64,000 nt of DNA. It comes from Sphingobacterium tenebrionis. Lineage in GTDB: Bacteria; Bacteroidota; Bacteroidia; Sphingobacteriales; Sphingobacteriaceae. The DNA is taken from positions 33,013-97,012 of the forward strand of contig NZ_JAYLLN010000007.1 of assembly GCF_037126265.1 (NCBI RefSeq). Reading direction: 5' to 3'. The number at the start of each line of letters is the position of its first letter. Within the stretch, counting starts at the first letter, position 1. Below, piece after piece: positions 63,944 through 64,000 of the stretch. The translations under genes and the position numbers were made by a program. The notes beneath the pieces are model-generated. The model searched no databases and was not told where the DNA came from. It saw only the letters and a program-made list of their open reading frames with translations.

Positions 63944-64000
63944 GTTTTATAGATTTGCTGTATTTAGTGAAAAGAGGGAGAGCCTAGGGCTGTCTTAGTA

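Noticed and set aside
1..64000. CRISPR arrays, insertion sequences, integrases, prophage genes, rRNA or tRNA genes
   Set aside because: None was seen: no regularly spaced direct repeats, no transposase or integrase motifs and no tRNA-like cloverleaf.

Overview
The window looks like chromosomal DNA from a Bacteroidota bacterium, most likely family Sphingobacteriaceae (a Sphingobacterium- or Pedobacter-like organism). The support is a FecI/FecR/SusC/SusD cluster, GldA/GldF/GldG-type ABC proteins, several carboxypeptidase-regulatory-like outer-membrane barrels, an AT-rich composition, and candidate promoters of the Bacteroidota type (TTTG then TAnnTTTG about 20 nt later). The genus is inferred; no rRNA or tRNA gene is visible to confirm it.

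Layout. 1-4.8 kb: a 5'-truncated metallophosphoesterase, a PAP2 phosphatase, a DyP peroxidase with a DNA photolyase, a HopJ-family protein and a small membrane protein. 4.9-17.4 kb: an ECF sigma factor, a PAS histidine kinase/LuxR regulator pair, and a stress and DNA-repair block (LigD, Ku, CinA-like amidohydrolase, general-stress SDR, DUF421 membrane protein, PAS kinase, ferritin-like DUF2383 protein, topoisomerase IB, Rho-N-like protein). The block includes a 39-aa membrane peptide gene with its own terminator and ends with an AraC regulator carrying an apparent 1-nt frameshift. 17.7-20.6 kb: a small secreted protein and a large periplasmic MG2-like protein. 20.8-28.8 kb: a tight five-gene run of an HD-PycTM membrane protein, an SdiA-regulated-type lipoprotein, a secreted metallophosphatase, a GAF-like protein, and an outer-membrane barrel whose periplasmic N-terminus carries kinase-like motifs. 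28.9-32.4 kb: MsrA and a frameshifted outer-membrane barrel. 32.7-47.3 kb: ECF sigma, FecR, SusC (with STN domain), SusD, DUF4843 and PKD-like lipoproteins, then two GldF-GldG fusion proteins flanking one ABC ATPase. 47.3-64 kb: FUSC transporter-like protein, TlpA-like thioredoxin, GlcG/HbpS-like protein, AraC regulator, a 7TM-DISM kinase/LuxR pair followed by a barrel protein, HD phosphohydrolase, a 37-aa membrane peptide, YwbE, a KAS III-like enzyme, an esterase, two small membrane proteins and a macrolide phosphotransferase homologue.

How genes work together. LigD and Ku are the two proteins of bacterial non-homologous end joining and lie tail to tail. The sigma/FecR/STN-SusC order predicts cell-surface signalling that controls the SusCD uptake system, and the Gld-type ABC genes follow in the same direction. 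Both LuxR regulators directly follow their kinases. The five-gene run at 20.8-28.8 kb is the best candidate for an undescribed system: it combines a predicted nucleotide-signalling membrane effector, a secreted phosphatase and a kinase-like outer-membrane barrel. All functional links in that run are inferred from gene order and motifs.
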